Assembly: GCA_023053545.1 (NCBI GenBank)
Contig: JAKZAN010000001.1
Location: forward strand, 9,010,565 to 9,074,564
DNA from: Lepidurus packardi
Taxonomy: Eukaryota > Arthropoda > Branchiopoda > Notostraca > Triopsidae
Length of the DNA: 64,000 nucleotides
Reading direction: 5' to 3'
Each line of letters opens with the position of its first letter. Position 1 is the stretch's first letter. The notes under the pieces are model-generated. The model ran no database searches. It was not told the origin of the DNA and saw only the letters and a list, made by a program, of their open reading frames with translations. Made by a program: the position numbers and the translations under genes. Positions 54,301 to 64,000 of the stretch are shown here, piece after piece.

Positions 54301-57047
54301 CAATGCAAGGCGAGCCATTAAGGTATTCAAGCGGCAACGCATCAATTAGGTCCGTTAGCACCCGCAAGGCGAGGTCATTTTGAAAGGGAACACGCTGGTT
54401 GGCTGAAGTTAAGATGACGTCAGCGATTTGGGTCAAAAGCTTATTCAAGTCAGCTGGAACCTCTCGGTCGCACGCACTCCACGTGAAAGACGGCGTTGAG
54501 AGTTGTTGCCAAACAGTTTTTAGTGATGATGTCATCACTTCTGAAGGGTTTCCGTCCAGTTTCCTCTTTTTGGAGTCAAAGATTTGGCCAACAGAACGAG
54601 TTATAGTTTGGGCTAAGGCTATTTGGAAGGGTTTGGACTCCAAGAGCTGGAAGCTTTGAAAGAAAACGTAATTTTTCTCGCCTCCCATAGAAATTCCGAC
54701 GACGTAATCTGCTAACGTGGAGAAATGAGTGTGGTGCATGTAGGGAAATAGTAATTCTAGATTCTGAACACTAGCAAAAGTGCTCAGAGGGAATTTGGAG
54801 AAGAGGTATTGAACCACAGGCCGAATAAGAGTAACAGAATCTGTTGCCATGAGTGCGGTGGCCTTAATCTTCTGAATAACCAACTTGCCCTAAAATAATC
54901 TTAAAGAATTACAAATTCTTTGGTCAAAACCAGGCAAAAAAACTTACAAGAAGGTTTTGAAGCGTAGGTTCAGAAGTATTCTGTTCGAAAATCAGCTTCC
55001 ATTCATCAGCTTTGAGGTAATAATGCAAACTCGATACGTCAGCAACGTCCGATTCGGATGACTTGGATAAAGATTCGACTGTTGTGGAGTTTAAATCACG
55101 GAAATGTTGATTATAGAGTAGCAGAAGCACTAATAGCTCGTTCCAGGCCAGTCCACATTGTAGAAAAATATGCAAATTGCTCTAGAAAACAATTGAATTA
55201 GTTTCTTTCTGTAATAGTGTTAAACTTTTTCAATCTTTTTTTACTCTTTACCTCGTTTCGGGGGAAACTGGATAAGATTTCCTTCGTTTGCTCCAAACTT
55301 TCGTGAACTTGGTCGATAAGAGTATCGAGAAGCGCATTGTCGGCCACTTTAACATGCAAAAGAAGTGTTGTTAATAGCCGTATGGCCAGAATTGATACTT
55401 CTTGCTGGAGTTGCTGAGTTTTCAGATGCGTGTTGCAGATTCCCCACAAGTTCATAACCTGATTCAAAGCTAAGCCTTCGATGGCTGTGCCAAAACTTTG
55501 TAAAAATGACTCAGGCAGTTCAGCTTGGCCAGGAACGTGCTTAAAGCTAATGACAGTCTTTAAAAGCTTTGGCAAGTTTCGTAATTTGACGAATGCCTCC
55601 AAAATGAGCTTTAAGACGTCCTCAGAAGCTTCGCTTCTAGGTTCTTGGAGCGATTTTTCTATTAAAATGCTGGCCGTAGGCAATATAATTGCAGGATTCA
55701 GCGTAATCATAGTGCTGTAGATGAGTGCGTGGCTTGGCTCGAATCTAGACGTCACTTTTGCCAATTTCTGGCCCAAAAGCTGCAGAAACATCAGCCAGGA
55801 GATGGATTTCAACTCCGAATGGAAATCGAGGTGATGATTTTTTAGCGGCTTTAAAATCGCAGCCAAGCATTGTACTAGAATGCCATCGTCGATTTCGCTA
55901 GGTAAGTTAAAGATGACCTCATCGGTTATCAATGGTTGCTGACCTTTGTTGCGAGGAGAGAATCCCAAAATGGCGCATAACAGAGCAAATACGGCTAAGG
56001 ACTGAATTCCGCGGTCTCGATACCGTCGTAAGTATCCATGGCCCAATGTCGTGAACAAATTGAGCCATGCATCCTTGTCTGAAACGGTTCGAATGAACTC
56101 GAGAATCGTTTGAATAATAGGGGTGGTTTCCAAAGCGACTTTAGACCATTCCGTTCGGAACGCGTCAGCGAAAATAACATTCCCTAGCAACACTTGCCAT
56201 TTCTTAGAGTCTGGATGACTTGCTGGGATTTGTAGAATGGGCAAAGCCGCGTTTTTCAGGACGGATGTCAAGAAAACAGATTGGTCTGACTGCTGGCCTT
56301 GATAGGACTGGAAAACTGTTGATAAACTAGCTGTTATTCCGTAAACTTCTTCCAACCCCACCGAAGCCTTCAACGCTTGACCGATCTGTAAAACGATGAG
56401 TGTATTAAGTCGTATTTACATTATTTTTTAGTAATTAATTCGAAAATTACCGTCTCTGTGAAAGTGTCCGGAGACAACAAATTAAATGGGAAAAGACCAG
56501 GCAGGGATAAAACCAGACGCAAGCAATCAATAATCGCCTTTCTGCATTCCACAAGTTGAATTTTGCGCGAAACAGCCTAGATTAAGAAATTACCTTTTTT
56601 TAAATAAAAGGTTGTATTTTGAAGTGTGAAAATATTACCAAAGCAAACTTGGGTTTCAGATTTACACCTAAAATAGCGGTTCTCGGGCTGGATATGCAAA
56701 CTTGCAAAGCTTCGCATAACTTGATTAACTTCTGCGAATCTTCTTCAGATTCGAGTACATCTACGAACCAGTCCAACACAACTTGCTCTTTTCCAGCTAA
56801 GGATTCGTTGGAATCTGTGGCAATCCCATCTCTTTCCCATTTGTACGCGTTTTGGGCCAAAATCAAACGTTTGGAGAACGGAATAATCTCATCCATCAAC
56901 CTTAACCGTATTCCTAAAATTTCCATACATAATTAAAGTCTTGCCTGTAATTTTAAAATGCTTGAAAACAAAGTTGCTCTAATAAAATCCAAAAAATAAA
57001 AGATTAGATTTTGAACAAAATAAAAACACGTGCTTACCAGCAGCCAT
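51398..57047 (-). CDS. URB2: Unhealthy ribosome biogenesis protein 2 homologue (Urb2/Npa2)
   Basis: Nucleolar helical-repeat protein needed for early large-subunit (pre-60S) assembly. Exons 5' to 3': 57038-57047, 56639-56913, 56451-56576, 55252-56385, 54948-55181, 53387-54889, 52238-52489, 51898-52184, 51726-51837, 51398-51553; phases consistent, about 1362 aa (human about 1520). The first exon has only 10 coding bases (ATGGCTGCTG), joining to give MAAGIRLRLMDEIIPFSKRL. The middle has the FVKLRNLPKLLKTVISFK region that matches URB2 in position and character. The C-terminal Urb2 domain ends RELFKSEYDTYQKYIKFTGK. Most introns are 53-65 bp, but intron 6 (52490-53386) is 897 bp and repeat-bearing. 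It is divergent from IBA57 across a short shared promoter. Confidence 0.9.
52800..53185. repeat. Decayed ~168-bp tandem repeat in URB2 intron 6
   Basis: TAAGTCTAATTTG followed by CTCCCAAAAC or CTCCCCAAAAC recurs at 52825 and 52992, with a weaker third copy (TAGTCTAGACCTCTCAGA) near 53160. Spacing is about 168 bp. It accounts for part of this intron being more than ten times longer than most of its neighbours. Confidence 0.6.
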
Positions 57048-57414
57048 GGCATCTACAATTTTAGTGATCGCGGCTCGTAACTGCAAGCCGGCTTTGTCGT
57101 ACAAGTCCAGGCAAGCTGAAAGCTGGCGGGCTACCAAAGTAAGCTTATGGTATTACGATTGTACAAATCGATATGACATGGTACTTCATACGATGTCAAT
57201 ACTGCAGTTAGACATAGCTAATTTGTAAGTGGAAGGTTGAGCAACAAAGTCCCACGCTAGGGTTTTAAAATTGATTCCTTTGCTTAACTAGCGATACAAA
57301 TTATTATTCCAAACCTGGCGGTCAAGAAGGGATTGTGTATTGCGTTAGGTGGGGTTTAACTCTGGAAGGTAAACATTCCACGTGCTAGGGTAAAGAGTCT
57401 TTAGTTTAACAACT
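57048..57414. promoter_or_regulatory. Bidirectional promoter region URB2 / IBA57
   Basis: 367 bp separate the start codons of two divergently transcribed housekeeping genes, so both promoters and 5' UTRs must fit here. A CACGTG-like element (CCACGTGC) lies near 57378. No TATA box is obvious. Confidence 0.7.
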
Positions 57415-58395
57415 ATGTTTAATTTAAATATCCTTGGAAAACTTCAGGTTATTGTCAAATTAAAGACCTTCAACAAGCTCTTTTGTACGTCTCAAAATTC
57501 GGTTATCGGAATTCCACTTGGACTTAAACGATCGCTCATCAAAGTTTCCGGCGAAAAATCCCACGATTTTCTTCAAGGACTAGTTACCAACGACATAAGG
57601 CACTTAAACGATGGTGTTTCTGCCATCTACTGCATGTTTCTAAATACCAAAGGGAGAGTCCTGTACGATTCCATTATTTACAAAACTCCTCACAACAATG
57701 AATACTTGCTAGAGTGCGACGCTCAGGCCACAAGTGCTTTATGCAAGCATCTCACTTTATACAGCATCAGAAGAAAACTCGTTATCGAACCCCAAAACGA
57801 GTTAACTGTGTGGAGCCTCCTTCACTCTCCTGAAATTGTCCTCCACGAAACAATTCCCGCAATAATTCCCGATCCGAGAACGAAGCTACTCGGCTCCAGA
57901 TTAATTCTCACTCAAAATCAAAACCCCCAATTATTGCTTCCTAATACGGAAATTCAGGGCATTTCTGTTTACGAAAAACTGCGTAATCAGTTGGGAATCG
58001 GCGAAGGAATTGAAGATCTGCCCCCGGGCAAGGCCCTCCCCCTGGAATCCAACTGCGACTACTTACACGGCGTCAGTTTCCACAAAGGCTGCTATCTAGG
58101 TCAAGAATTGACCGCGCGAACTCACCACACTGGCGTCATTCGTAAACGCTTGCTGCCCCTTCATTTTCTAGAACCTTGCGATTCACCCTTAGACTCTCCA
58201 GTCTACAATTCTCTTAAAGAATCGGTCGGAAAACTGCGTAGTTTGGGTGTGAATAACTACGGCTTGGGTTTACTGCGCCTAGCTGAAGCTCTAGCTAAAG
58301 AAGTCTTATACGTGGACGGCAAGTTTCCCGCCAAAACATACAAACCAGATTGGTGGCCAGTAGAGGCTCCGAAAGACAACCAAAACCGGATTTAG
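57415..58395 (+). CDS. IBA57: IBA57, mitochondrial iron-sulfur cluster assembly factor
   Basis: Folate-binding GcvT-like protein that works with ISCA1/ISCA2 to mature mitochondrial 4Fe-4S proteins. Single exon, 326 aa. A presequence-like N-terminus (basic, Lys-rich and free of acidic residues for about 45 residues) is followed by the GcvT-like core: SHDFLQGLVTND, FLNTKGRVLYDSIIY and the family signature KGCYLGQE at residues 224-231, with RTHHTGVIRKR after it. The start at 57415 gives a plausible targeting peptide. An alternative in-frame Met is not needed. The stop at 58393-58395 is only 3 nt from the CDPF1 start codon. Confidence 0.95.
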   Translation: MFNLNILGKLQVIVKLKTFNKLFCTSQNSVIGIPLGLKRSLIKVSGEKSHDFLQGLVTNDIRHLNDGVSAIYCMFLNTKGRVLYDSIIYKTPHNNEYLLECDAQATSALCKHLTLYSIRRKLVIEPQNELTVWSLLHSPEIVLHETIPAIIPDPRTKLLGSRLILTQNQNPQLLLPNTEIQGISVYEKLRNQLGIGEGIEDLPPGKALPLESNCDYLHGVSFHKGCYLGQELTARTHHTGVIRKRLLPLHFLEPCDSPLDSPVYNSLKESVGKLRSLGVNNYGLGLLRLAEALAKEVLYVDGKFPAKTYKPDWWPVEAPKDNQNRI

Positions 58396-58398
58396 AAG

Positions 58399-58746
58399 AT
58401 GAGTAGCGCTAATTTAGCCGATAAAGAGACCGAGCAGCTCCAAGGCGGACTTTTTGAGTGTGTCGTCTGTGGGATGTCCGAACAATACTCTTTCATTAAA
58501 AGTAGGAGTGTACCAGGAGCTAGAGGGATCATCTTTGCTGAAGAGTCGTACGTTATGCGCGATCCTTTCAGTCCGCCTGGTGAAAACTCGTTTTTACTTT
58601 TAGGATCCGACTGCGTTTTTTGTAGTAAACCCGTGTGTCAAAACGCGAGTTGTTCGCTATTTTATGGCAGACGAATTTGCCAGATATGTGCGCAACAAAA
58701 TCGAGAGCAATTTCCCCCAGAAGTGAAACGCAAAATTCGCTCGTAG
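58399..58746 (+). CDS. CDPF1: Cysteine-rich DPF motif domain-containing protein 1
   Basis: 115 aa, matches the whole length of CDPF1 family proteins. The Cys pairs FECVVCG, DCVFCSKPVC, CSLFYGRRICQIC and the eponymous DPF motif (MRDPFSPP) are all present. Biochemical role is unknown. It starts 3 nt after the IBA57 stop on the same strand, implying a shared (dicistronic) transcript or a promoter within IBA57. Downstream it converges with RBM34, 41 bp separating the two stop codons. Confidence 0.95.
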   Translation: MSSANLADKETEQLQGGLFECVVCGMSEQYSFIKSRSVPGARGIIFAEESYVMRDPFSPPGENSFLLLGSDCVFCSKPVCQNASCSLFYGRRICQICAQQNREQFPPEVKRKIRS

Positions 58747-58760
58747 TCAATGAAGAAGGA

Positions 58761-58766
58761 TTTATT
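58761..58766 (-). terminator. Poly(A) signal of RBM34
   Basis: Minus-strand AATAAA 22 nt past the RBM34 stop. Cleavage downstream of it would place the RBM34 3' end inside or at the CDPF1 stop region, so the two transcripts probably overlap. Confidence 0.6.
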
Positions 58767-58787
58767 TGCAGTTCAACAGTGAAATGA

Positions 58788-60571
58788 TTATGCTCCTCCC
58801 AGTTTCTTAGCAATGATCCGTTTCTTTTTCTCACCGGCTCCCAACTTTTTGATCTAGGAATAGGAACAATACAATTCATTCATTAAGAAAAACAGAATAA
58901 CTGGCTTATAAAATTGAAGAACGTACTTTTTTGGTTCCGTTTTCAGTGGCTGTTTCCCCAGCAAATGAAGCAATTTTCTGGGGTGCGTTACCGTCGGCTG
59001 GAGCATCTTGAGTCTGCTTATTTCTCTTGCCTTTTTTGCCAGATTTTTTCGCGGAATCTTGGCCGGAGTGAACTCCATTTCCCAAACCTTGATTTTTCGA
59101 GGGTTGTGCAACAGCACGTTTCACGCGAATGCGCCGATCGCCTAATTGGGACCCATTTAACTTTAACGCCAACTCGACTGCGTCTTCCGTCTGGAAACGA
59201 TCAGTTAAATTTCCGTCAATTTAGAATGAATAAGATTATACCTCAAAATTTACGTAGCCAAAACCTTTCCCCATTCCAGACTGAGAATCACGAATGATCC
59301 GCACATCCACAACTCGGCCGCATTCTTTGAAATGCGCCCAAAGTGCTTCATCTTCCAAGGCTAGAATATTACAAGACAACGTAACTTACATGAAACCGTA
59401 ACTTATTTTGCTAACTAGGTAATCAAGGAAAAATTACCAAAAGCTAAAGCACCCACGAAAACAGCCTTTTTGGTATCGTGTTTTTGTTTAGCTGGAGTAG
59501 CTGGAGCGGCTTTGTCTTTTTGCATAGCTCGAGCCCAAGTTACCGATAAATGATGACTTTCGTACTCTACACCGGAATCTGCTACAGCAGCTGCTGCTTC
59601 TTGAAAATTGGAGAATCGCACACAGGCGGATATGGACGTCCTCGACGGATGAAACTGCTGTCTATAAAATAGAAAAAAAATGGTTAGAAAGTCAAGATCA
59701 TAAAGGGGAAAGCATTTTTACTTGATAGCAGCTACTTTCTTAGATGTAGTGGTCTCGTCCACGGGAACACAGCGAATCCAAACTTTATCAACTTTGCCGT
59801 ATCTCATAAAGAATTTGAGCAGTTGCTTTTGCCTACACTTGATAGGTACGTTCTTCACAAAAACTGTGCTGGAAACATCTTCAGGCTTGTTTTCGTCTCC
59901 CGGCTTGTCTTCATTACTCTTATTTTTCTTGGCCTTTCTAGGTCTTTTCGTATTTTTTGCCTGATCCTCGTCATCGCTGTCTGAATCTGATGCTGCAAGG
60001 CTGGGTAGGTCGTCTATAGACACTTCTCTCCAGTTATCAATAAGACTATAGTAATAAAGAAAATAATATAGCTATCCTGGAAGTGGAACTCGGATAAATG
60101 ACTTTACTTGTTCAACTTGGGTTTGGAAGGTAGGACTTCAATGCCAAATCCTCCTGCAGTTGAACGAGCTTTTCGTTTCCTGTTCTTCTTCTGAGAATTT
60201 TCTGCAGGCTGCGATGCAGCTTGGACAACATCAGCTGCAACGATAGTGTTTTCAGCAACTGTGGGTTGCGAATTACCCTTTGATTTCTTCTTTGCACGGC
60301 GCGCTTTCTTTTTCGGCTTCTCAGGCTGGTCGTTAACTGCAGTGGTAGGTATTGGCTCTACTACTTCTGCTTTGGGCTCTTTTTTAGCTTTTTTCTTGTT
60401 TTGCTTCGCCTTCGGTTCCGGAGTTTTATTGGCACCTGCCTGTACTTCTTTCTTAGCCACTACCTGCTGATTAGATTTCACTTTCACGGAAAATAAGTCT
60501 ACTAAGTCTTGTTTTACGTCGCCTGTTTCGGTAATTAAACCCGCGACACTTCCGACTTTGTATCCACTCAT
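58788..60571 (-). CDS. RBM34: RNA-binding protein 34 (two RRMs, nucleolar)
   Basis: Animal counterpart of yeast Nop12, implicated in pre-rRNA processing (family knowledge). Exons: 60108-60571, 59722-60045, 59438-59661, 59242-59360, 58927-59190, 58788-58853; phases consistent, 486 aa. Layout: N-terminal part (MSGYKVGSVAGLI), Lys/Ala-rich basic tract and an acidic patch (ASDSDSDDEDQ). RRM1 has RNP2 VFVKNV and a degenerate RNP1 region. RRM2 has RNP2 VFVGAL and RNP1 GKGFGYVNF, and the basic tail ends KKLGGA. RRM2 closely matches vertebrate RBM34. The last exon encodes just 21 residues. Confidence 0.94.
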
Positions 60572-60733
60572 TTTACGGCAAATAATAGGTAACGATTTTC
60601 AACACAATCCACGTGGTTGCGCTGTGATATCGAGTCAAGACCGTCACGCCATCTATTCAACTTCTATATCTGTTGCCCTACTCACTTACGACACCCACTT
60701 TATGAATACATTGTACGACTAAAAAACGAATTA

Positions 60734-60739
60734 ATTTAT
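60734..60739 (-). terminator. Poly(A) signal of RSAD1
   Basis: Minus-strand AATAAA 30 nt past the RSAD1 stop, leaving about 160 bp before the RBM34 start codon. Confidence 0.65.
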
Positions 60740-60768
60740 TCAAAAGACTATATATTACATCTCACTAT

Positions 60769-62294
60769 TCATCTTAAAAACTGAGCATATAACATAGGAA
60801 GTAACTCGGGTAAAATACTGTCCAGTAGAGCTACACCTTTAGCAGTAGCCCGCAATGTTTCTCCGGAATATTCGATCAAGTCGGAGTTCACTAATTTTTG
60901 GAATTCGGGTTTTCCAACGAAAGTTTCTTGCAAGGAACTGACTGCAAAAATTCTCCATCGCTGCTCAGAAATACCCTTTTTGGTCCGGAGACCTGATGCT
61001 AATAATTCTGACAAAATATCTTGCGGAATTTGTTCGGTAATTTTCCGGGTGGCGTGTCCCTTCTTTAACACTTCCGCTAGCCATGCCCCAGGCTCTAGTG
61101 TCTGCATTCGGGCTTCTCTATTTATTTTTCCCTTTAAGAAAAACCTAAGCCATCAATAAACGAATAATAATTTTCAAGTATTCTAACAGAATAGCGTAAA
61201 GAAATCTTGCCTGCCATGCGCTCCGGGACCGATTCCAATGTATTGCCCGCCTTGCCAGTAGTTGATATTGTGATGACACTCAAAACCCGGTTTAGAGAAA
61301 TTGGAAACTTCGTAACGTGAAATCCCCGCATTTTCAAGCGTTTTTAGAGCCAAGTCGTACATATCGGCAGTCTCCTCTTCATCCGGAAGTACAAATTCCT
61401 TATTTGCAATCTTCAGAATTAAACAACAAAAGAAATGTAATCTTAGCTCTTATTTATCGCTGTTTTACGTTTTTTTTTTCGCTACTTTGCTGAATAAGGG
61501 AGTCCCACGTTCTGGGGTCAACTGATACAGCGAAACTTGCCAAGGTTCAATTTCTTCGATCAACTGTTTCAGTTCATTCTCCCAATCCGATATTATTTGT
61601 TTCGGGCGTCGAAACAGCAAATCTACCGAAACCGAATTACCAAAAACTTCTTTAGCCGATTTTAGAGCTGCCAAGCCTTGCTTTTTGTCATGATCTCGTC
61701 CGAGGAATCTCAGCATATCGTCGTCAAGCGCCTATAAGAAAGCAGAAAATTAGAATGAAGGGAGAAACAACTTGTACATATACTAACTTGCAATCCAACG
61801 GAGATTCTGGTGACTCCGGCCATTTTTAAATTGCGGAAGTGTTCGGAGCTGGTGGGAGACGACGAAGAAGGATTGCATTCAAGACTAATTTCTGTACAAG
61901 GATCTACATTTCCTGAATTCCTTACACAATCAATAATAGTTGCCACTGATTTTGGCTTGAGGAGACTAGGCGTTCCACCGCCGAAAAAAACTGACGTTAC
62001 ATTTCGAACGGTGCTTATATTAAGTAAAGTTTTAAGTTCTATGCATAGTGCTTCCACTATGTCTTTTTCCATGGGATTTTCGGGCTTCTGAACATATTTG
62101 TTAAAGTTGCAGTAAATACATTTCTTCAAGCAATAGGGCCAATGAATGTAAACAGAGCTTTGTTGGTTGTAATTTGCTAAATTCGCGGCCTTTTCTGAAG
62201 TTTCAATACTATTAAAAGCTTTTAAACATGTAAGGTAGTAAGACGCTTTCAAAACTTTTTGGCAGTTGAAAAGCTTGCTTGTGTATAATAACAT
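60769..62294 (-). CDS. RSAD1: RSAD1, radical SAM HemW-like haem chaperone (mitochondrial)
   Basis: Homologue of bacterial HemW, a radical-SAM-fold haem-binding protein. Exons: 61788-62294, 61486-61731, 61211-61410, 60769-61117; 433 aa (human 442). The motif YIHWPYCLKKCIYCNFNKY carries CxxxCxxC for the 4Fe-4S cluster. FFGGGTPSLL, LECNPSS, VSLYQLTPERGTPLF, YEVSNFSKPG, YIGIGPGAHGR and REARMQTLEP follow in the family order. The start chosen is ATG 62294; the N-terminus is basic and presequence-like. Intron 3 begins with GC (CAG/GCAAGA), a GC-AG intron. Intron 2 uses a GTAGCG donor next to a poly-A stretch; a donor farther on would break the frame. Confidence 0.93.
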
Positions 62295-62599
62295 TTTAGT
62301 CAACTTATAACTTTCTCTTGAAATCCGACCACGTTACCGTGGTTTTGTTTACTCTGTTAAGTACGCCCCTACAAGTAACACACTGCTACTAGCTACATAA
62401 ACGATCACACTCTGAACTGTAGCAGAGTTAACCTAGAGGCCTGTCCATCTTTCCTTTATGGAGAACAAATTTGCAAGGTAAAATTAAGAAAGAATAAAGG
62501 TTCAGTCCACGGTTCGATTAACACACTAAAATGTATTTGTAAGTAACCCATACAATGATGAATGTGCGGCATGCTAATTAATATTAAAGCAAAAAAAGA

Positions 62600-63978
62600 T
62601 TAATCCAATTCCTCGGACTCGTCTACATCGTCTTCTTCCGATACTGAATCTTTCCCTTTCTTCTTTTTCTCGCTTATCCCTCGTTTCTTGCCAAGTAACA
62701 TCCGATCTTCTCTAGGTATTTCGTCCATCAAAAAGCTCTAAAGAAAGTTTAACAAAATCAAATTGAACTGAAGAGTATGCTTAAATATTCTTACGTAGTC
62801 TACAGAAGGTAATGATTTGCGAACACAAGGACTGCACTGCCAGGCTGCTTCCACAGCACCCATATTGGAGGCACATGTGCAAGTTTGGCACACATTCATG
62901 GCATTCTGAGTCACTCTTCGGCCCAGAACGCTAACCATCTTCTTTACATGCTCTTTCCTTCCTTCTTCCAAACGAGCTCCGGAAAATATGGATCCTAAAA
63001 ATAAAAAGGTTACACGAAATGCGTCTCCGACCCATTTGCATAATTTTTCTTCATTATTATTTTACCATTGGTGTTCAAAGCCAATGCCGCACAAGAGCCT
63101 AGTACAGATTTCGGCAATCGTACTTGATTTCTTAACGCCAAGTCGCCTACTAGGGTACTTTCTATCGGCCCATCAGCGTCTTTACGAGTAAATCCCGCAT
63201 TCGCATCAAAACCTTTTTTACAATAAAGTTACAAAATTAATTGTCTGCTTCATTAATAAAATTATCTCCGTCTTGAATTTAAAGAATCATTCGATACCTA
63301 AGAAAAGTTTGCCAATTTTAACTTTAGAGAAGCGGAACTCGTGATTCATGATTATATGCAGCGAAATATCGTTTTCCACTAACGTTCTCTGGACCGATCC
63401 CACGTCTGTAGCACTGGGGGCGGAGTCACAAGACGAGCAAAGTAAAGCGATCATGATGCGAGCAACGCCTGGACGGAATCTCACCTGCGCAGCTTCGCTT
63501 AATGCCGACAAAACGTCCCCACCACTGTTGGATCCGTTAACTATTCAAAGCACAATTATTTAATTAAAAGTCTACAGAAAACAGTCAAGAATAAATGTGA
63601 TACCAGTGGAAATATTCAGCAAGTTATCTACATCTTTAGCAGGAACAAGCTCTTGGCCTTGGTAGGTTCTCACCAAGGGATTTTTGAATACAACTTCACC
63701 GCCGAAGGCTACCACTGCGTATCTATAACCAAAATATAAATACTACAACCATTTATTTTTAGAATAACCACTACCTGTTCTTCGAGACTCGTTTGGCATT
63801 GAGTTCCTTATCCACCGTAGTGATCAGTAAGTTCAAGTTCCGTTTGCTCCTCGCCTTCTCATTGCAAGACTTAGCTTCAATTACAAGAACCACATCCGCG
63901 GAAGAGCGAGTGAATTTTTCCGTCCTAAACTCCTTGGTCTCTTCCTCTGCAACGCTTTGCCCATTATCCAGGACACAC
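62600..63978 (-). CDS. Apolipophorin-like large lipid transfer protein, C-terminal part (5' partial)
   Basis: Six exons of a secreted protein: 63775-63978, 63604-63722, 63298-63540, 63066-63212, 62795-62994, 62600-62737; about 349 aa. The rest lies right of the window. A von Willebrand A-like fold is visible: strand 1 SADVVLVIEAKSCNE, then RYAVVAFGGEV, a helix GGDVLSALSEAAQVRFRPG and the strand ARIMIALLCSSC. The metal-binding DxSxS motif is absent. Then FDANAGFTRKDADG, a Cys-rich knot (CQTCTC...CSPC), and a Lys- then Glu/Asp-rich tail (SEKKKKGKDSVSEEDD). This order resembles the C-terminus of arthropod apolipophorins, which carry lipid in haemolymph. The family call is from memory and less sure than the fold. 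Confidence 0.75.
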
Positions 63979-64000
63979 CTTCAAAAACAGAATTTAAAAA

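Overview
The window is nuclear DNA from an animal, most likely an arthropod. The genes have spliceosomal introns with GT-AG borders, many only 50-75 bp long. The AT-rich non-coding DNA carries cut-and-paste transposon debris. The recognisable products are metazoan: CaMKI, CFP1/CXXC1, a PLEKHG-type RhoGEF, URB2, IBA57, CDPF1, RBM34, RSAD1 and an apolipophorin-like protein. The N-terminus of CFP1 and the form of the apolipophorin tail favour an arthropod; I cannot resolve the class. All homology calls come from recognition of translated exons, without a database search.

Left part (1-14 kb): the last six or more exons of CaMKI run off the left edge on the plus strand and end in two competing 3' coding exons. 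A 5 kb transposon-rich gap follows (a palindromic MITE, a hAT relic, and an element with perfect 23-bp inverted repeats). Next is the complete CFP1 gene and a deleted Tigger element.

Middle (14-41 kb): one minus-strand RhoGEF gene occupies 14073-34472 in 12 coding exons. Its first intron is about 12 kb, and its exon 2/exon 3 intron contains a second Tigger copy that was itself invaded by a MITE relative. From 34.5 to 41.3 kb I see no convincing gene.

Right part (41-64 kb): a HARBI1-like domesticated transposase (plus) faces a Myb/SANT-like gene (minus), tail to tail. Then comes a compact cluster: URB2 (minus, with a decayed partial copy behind its 3' end), a 367-bp bidirectional promoter, IBA57 and CDPF1 (plus, only 3 nt apart), and convergent with these RBM34, RSAD1 and the C-terminus of an apolipophorin-like gene (all minus).

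The most interesting points are: (1) a transposase-derived gene whose three catalytic positions are all substituted, next to a SANT-type gene, recalling the two-gene make-up of Harbinger transposons; (2) tandem alternative last exons encoding two different calmodulin-binding tails of CaMKI; (3) a CFP1 CXXC finger that has lost the residues known to read CpG; (4) the 3-nt IBA57-CDPF1 junction; (5) a transposon nested in a transposon, which shows the empty site and target duplication directly.
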